From: Methanogenium cariaci JCM 10550
GTDB taxonomy: Archaea; Halobacteriota; Methanomicrobia; Methanomicrobiales; Methanomicrobiaceae
Length of the DNA stretch: 64,000 bases
Direction of reading: 5' to 3'
Assembly (NCBI RefSeq): GCF_001315945.1
Contig: NZ_BBBG01000007.1
Coordinates: 39,087 to 103,086, forward strand
Part shown: positions 61,927 to 64,000 of the stretch, in pieces
Layout of the letters: each line of letters opens with the position of its first letter
Position numbering within the stretch: the stretch's first letter is position 1
Made by a program: the position numbers and the translations under genes
Notes under the pieces: generated by a model
Database searches by the model: none
Seen by the model: only the letters and a program-made list of their open reading frames with translations
What the model was told of the DNA's origin: nothing

Positions 61927-62436
61927 TTATTCAGCTTCTTTGTCATTTTCCTGAAAGATATCTTCATACATGACATACGGTGTTCTCTTCATCCCAAGGC
62001 TGCGGTATGTCTCATGGGCAGGTAGATTATCCTGTTCCACGTACAGACGCAGTCCCACCACGTCCGGGCAATTGCATGCTTCAGCAGAGATCCATGCATA
62101 CATCGCAGAGAATATTCCTTTTCTCCGAAACTCAGGTACAACGTATACACTCTGAATCCACCAGCAATGCCCGTTTCTCCAGTCGCTCCATTCAAGCGTG
62201 ATCAGGCACTGGGCGGCCACGGTATCATTGTATTCGGCCACCAGGTACCACCCGTTCGCCGGATCCTCCAGAACAGACAAGGTTCCATCCCGTACCGTCT
62301 TACTATCAAGCACACGCCCTTCTGTTTCACATGCGATTCTGCTGTTGTTTGCAGCAATCATTTCCCCCCCGTCAGCAAGCACCGCAACCCTGATCTTCAG
62401 GCCCGCCCTCTCTCTATGTTCGTCAGCAGTTATCAT
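61927..62436 (-). CDS. GNAT family N-acetyltransferase
   Basis: Complete 169-residue single-domain acetyltransferase. IRVAVLADGGEMIAANNSRI at the start, GWYLVAEYNDTVAAQCLITL, and the acetyl-CoA binding VYVVPEFRRKGIFSAMYAWI, then LRLYVEQDNLPAHETYRSLG, where the asparagine-alanine-tyrosine pattern is typical. The C-terminus KRTPYVMYEDIFQ is common in this subfamily. Substrate unknown. It lies convergent to the PemK-like gene. Confidence 0.9.
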   Translation of the reverse strand: MITADEHRERAGLKIRVAVLADGGEMIAANNSRIACETEGRVLDSKTVRDGTLSVLEDPANGWYLVAEYNDTVAAQCLITLEWSDWRNGHCWWIQSVYVVPEFRRKGIFSAMYAWISAEACNCPDVVGLRLYVEQDNLPAHETYRSLGMKRTPYVMYEDIFQENDKEAE

Positions 62437-62614
62437 GTATAATCAGGAAAGACATACTGTCTGCCACACCAATGAGTATTTTGGAACAGTCTTTTCCACA
62501 GTCGGTAACATCCGGGCATATCCTGACATGAAACAAGAGAATGTGGGAGTGGTGTCGCAGATGACAGATGGCCCCTCTGCCCCGCGGCAGCTCCGGCCAT
62601 ACTCCCCGGTTTAT

Positions 62615-63412
62615 TCAGCCAGACACAATTGAATAAAACAGGGATGAGGATGGTGCCAAAGAAAACCGGCCGGGATACCGTTCATCCGAAGATACCAAAG
62701 AGTCCTCGTCTGCCTTTTTCTGCAGCCGCCACCCCTTCAAGCGCGCCTGTTCCTGTTCTATCGCCTGCACCTGTTCTCTGAGAAGAGCCGCTGTCTCGGG
62801 GGGGTCGCAGCCGCACTCGTCGATCAGGCGGTTCATCTCTTCTGTACGGATACGGTTCTGGACCACGTGCTGCATCATGGCATCTGCGGATGCCTGGTCG
62901 CCCCCCCCGAACAAAAAGACCATGAACTGATTCTGCGAGCGAATTTGTTCTTCATTCTGTAGTGCGTATCTGACAGAATTATTTATTTCTTCAGAAAGCC
63001 GGATCAGGTCAGGTGCATTCGCACTCGTAAGGGGGGGTGCTGCTGCCCGGAATGCATATGCTGCCCTCTCTGTTATCATCAGAGGAGGAAAGCTGCCATC
63101 TGGCCCGGGCAGATATATCTGGTTTCGTTCCGTAACCATTGCCCTCAGACGTGTTGCATTGCATGCTTCATCCGGACTACATTCTTCGACCCGCACCCGT
63201 TCCTGATCCCGTACCGTAATCCTTTCCTGATCCTGCACCTCCCTGTCCTGCAGACTGGCATTTGCAGGCCCGGCCGATTCGCCCCCAGAACCGGTTCCGG
63301 AACCCTGCCCGGCATTGATGCTGACATTTCCTGCCGCAGAAACCGGCATGCAGATACAAAGAACCAGAATCGCTGCTGCAGCAATAGCGTAGATATGCCT
63401 GACTGATTTCAT
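62615..63412 (-). CDS. Secreted glutamine-rich protein of unknown function
   Basis: About 265 residues with an N-terminal signal peptide (IYAIAAAAILVLCICMPVSA, start MKSVRHIY at 63412). The mature part begins with a glycine/serine segment, then a DQER-type repetitive charged stretch (EVQDQERITVRDQERVRVEE), a domain with CSPDEAC and CGCDPPE cysteines, and a helical C-terminus (ALLREQVQAIEQEQARLKGW). One extra A near 62703 would change the end to KGRRGLFGIFG with a stop at 62682, which looks more natural. I do not recognise a named family. Confidence 0.7.
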   Translation of the reverse strand: MKSVRHIYAIAAAAILVLCICMPVSAAGNVSINAGQGSGTGSGGESAGPANASLQDREVQDQERITVRDQERVRVEECSPDEACNATRLRAMVTERNQIYLPGPDGSFPPLMITERAAYAFRAAAPPLTSANAPDLIRLSEEINNSVRYALQNEEQIRSQNQFMVFLFGGGDQASADAMMQHVVQNRIRTEEMNRLIDECGCDPPETAALLREQVQAIEQEQARLKGWRLQKKADEDSLVSSDERYPGRFSLAPSSSLFYSIVSG

Positions 63413-63553
63413 ATGGACTTCCCCTCTCCTGTTCATCCTCCATCCTTGCCTTTGGAAAGACAGACATCTCCTCTGTCATGCTTCACCGTATTTATGTATT
63501 CCTTCCTAAATTCAGGATAAAGATATGCCGGGAAAATGTCATTTTCCTAAAAC

Positions 63554-64000
63554 ATGACACAGGGGGGGAATCTATATATGGATAGCAGGGGGGGATATCC
63601 CGCCGATGAGAAATCATGGATGGATGCACCAACAAGATTGCCGGGGGGGGTGGATTTGGGGGGGGAAGGGGGGGAAATTTCCATACAGGAAACAGATGCT
63701 GAAATGAAACGGCAGTACATCGGGTCTCTGCCTTTTTACCCCCTTTGCCCTGAATGCAGATGATTGCGCAGATATTATGTCCACAACAACGGGAACAGAG
63801 ATCCGTGCAGCTAAATTTCTGAAGATCGGGGGGGGACGTATCTGGATATCCAGAAACTATTTATACTCACTGTCGGATACACAAAAGCTGATGACACCCT
63901 CCCGGACGGTGCGCCGAAAGGACGGATCTGGGAACGCAGCCCCTGCTGGACGAATATTATGCAGAACGCGAATGGGACAACGAAGGAGTGCCCACACCCC
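63554..64000 (+). pseudogene. C-terminal remnant of aldehyde:ferredoxin oxidoreductase
   Basis: The last 150 codons before the window edge match the C-terminal domain of tungstopterin AOR enzymes once frames are joined: ADDCADIMSTTTGTEIRAAK, FLKIG-RIW, DIQKLFILTVGYTKADDTLP, and LLDEYYAEREWDNEGVPTP. The preceding 450 or so residues of AOR, including the cluster-binding and pterin domains, are absent; the fragment starts shortly after the promoter region of the divergent secreted protein gene. Multiple tracts (63562, 63589, 63645-63675, 63828) break frames. It is probably a pseudogene; a rearranged or misassembled gene is possible. Confidence 0.65.

Noticed and set aside
1..64000. Phase-variable poly-G contingency loci as the cause of the frame breaks
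   Set aside because: The tracts occur in nearly all genes including essential ones and inside tRNAs, and motif evidence shows true lengths of four or five.

Overview
This window comes from a methanogenic archaeon, most likely a member of the Methanomicrobiales. The evidence is a set of archaeal-only or archaeal-type genes: A/V-type ATP synthase operon, proteasome alpha subunit, SBDS, L15e, L37Ae, RpoP, RNase P proteins Rnp2 and Rnp3, KEOPS Pcc1, prefoldin beta, archaeal LeuRS and MetRS, NAC, Trm1, a UbiA lipid prenyltransferase, TrmB, DUF473 and DUF116 proteins, and an HdrA-like flavoprotein. There is no rRNA, CRISPR array or complete mobile element. The genus assignment is inference from gene content and style only.

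The text has an unusual fault or feature: G and C tracts cluster at exactly seven bases, and many coding frames break there. Conserved protein motifs and three tRNA T-arms show that several of these tracts should be four or five bases. A second class of small contractions (CCC to CC, GG to G) also breaks frames. I therefore describe many genes as one reconstructed gene spanning several frames; their start and stop positions are supported by motifs and neighbours, but internal sequence should be treated as imperfect.

Layout. 1-2.9 kb: polar amino acid ABC importer (binding protein, permease, ATPase, permease). 2.9-16.3 kb: housekeeping genes (MetRS, PAC2 family, LeuRS, PIN-ATPase-KH protein, HisI, A24 prepilin peptidase, LeuA family) with tRNA-Arg, tRNA-Asp and an intron-containing tRNA-Tyr. 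16.3-21 kb: a minus-strand information-processing superoperon, L15e - Rnp3 - Rnp2 - PsmA - SBDS - L37Ae - RpoP - Brix - Pcc1 - prefoldin beta. 21-36 kb: MoaC, Nnr, RecJ-like DHH protein, PUA-NAC-TrmI, PyrB-PyrI, CoaD, gamma carbonic anhydrase, a truncated orphan HdrA, MtnA, DUF116, bactofilin, UbiA, tRNA-Arg, Trm1, DRG GTPase, LysE.

36.4-46.3 kb: the complete A/V-type ATP synthase operon in the order H-I-K-E-C-F-A-B-D plus a tiny translationally coupled membrane ORF. Its K subunit is a concatemer of six hairpins built from 240-bp repeats. 46.4-49.5 kb: tRNA-Glu, a SAM methyltransferase, a TrmB regulator and a divergent unknown gene. 49.9-54.4 kb: a molybdate/tungstate import locus with duplicated ModA lipoproteins, a TrmO gene, ModB and ModC, preceded by a perfect palindrome. 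54.8-64 kb: a looser accessory region with an AdoMetDC-like protein, YkgJ protein, orphan DNA methyltransferase, GntP-type permease, an orphan COG4248-type kinase with altered catalytic residues, two GNAT acetyltransferases, a PemK/MazF-like protein, a secreted protein, and the C-terminal remnant of a tungsten aldehyde:ferredoxin oxidoreductase at the right edge.
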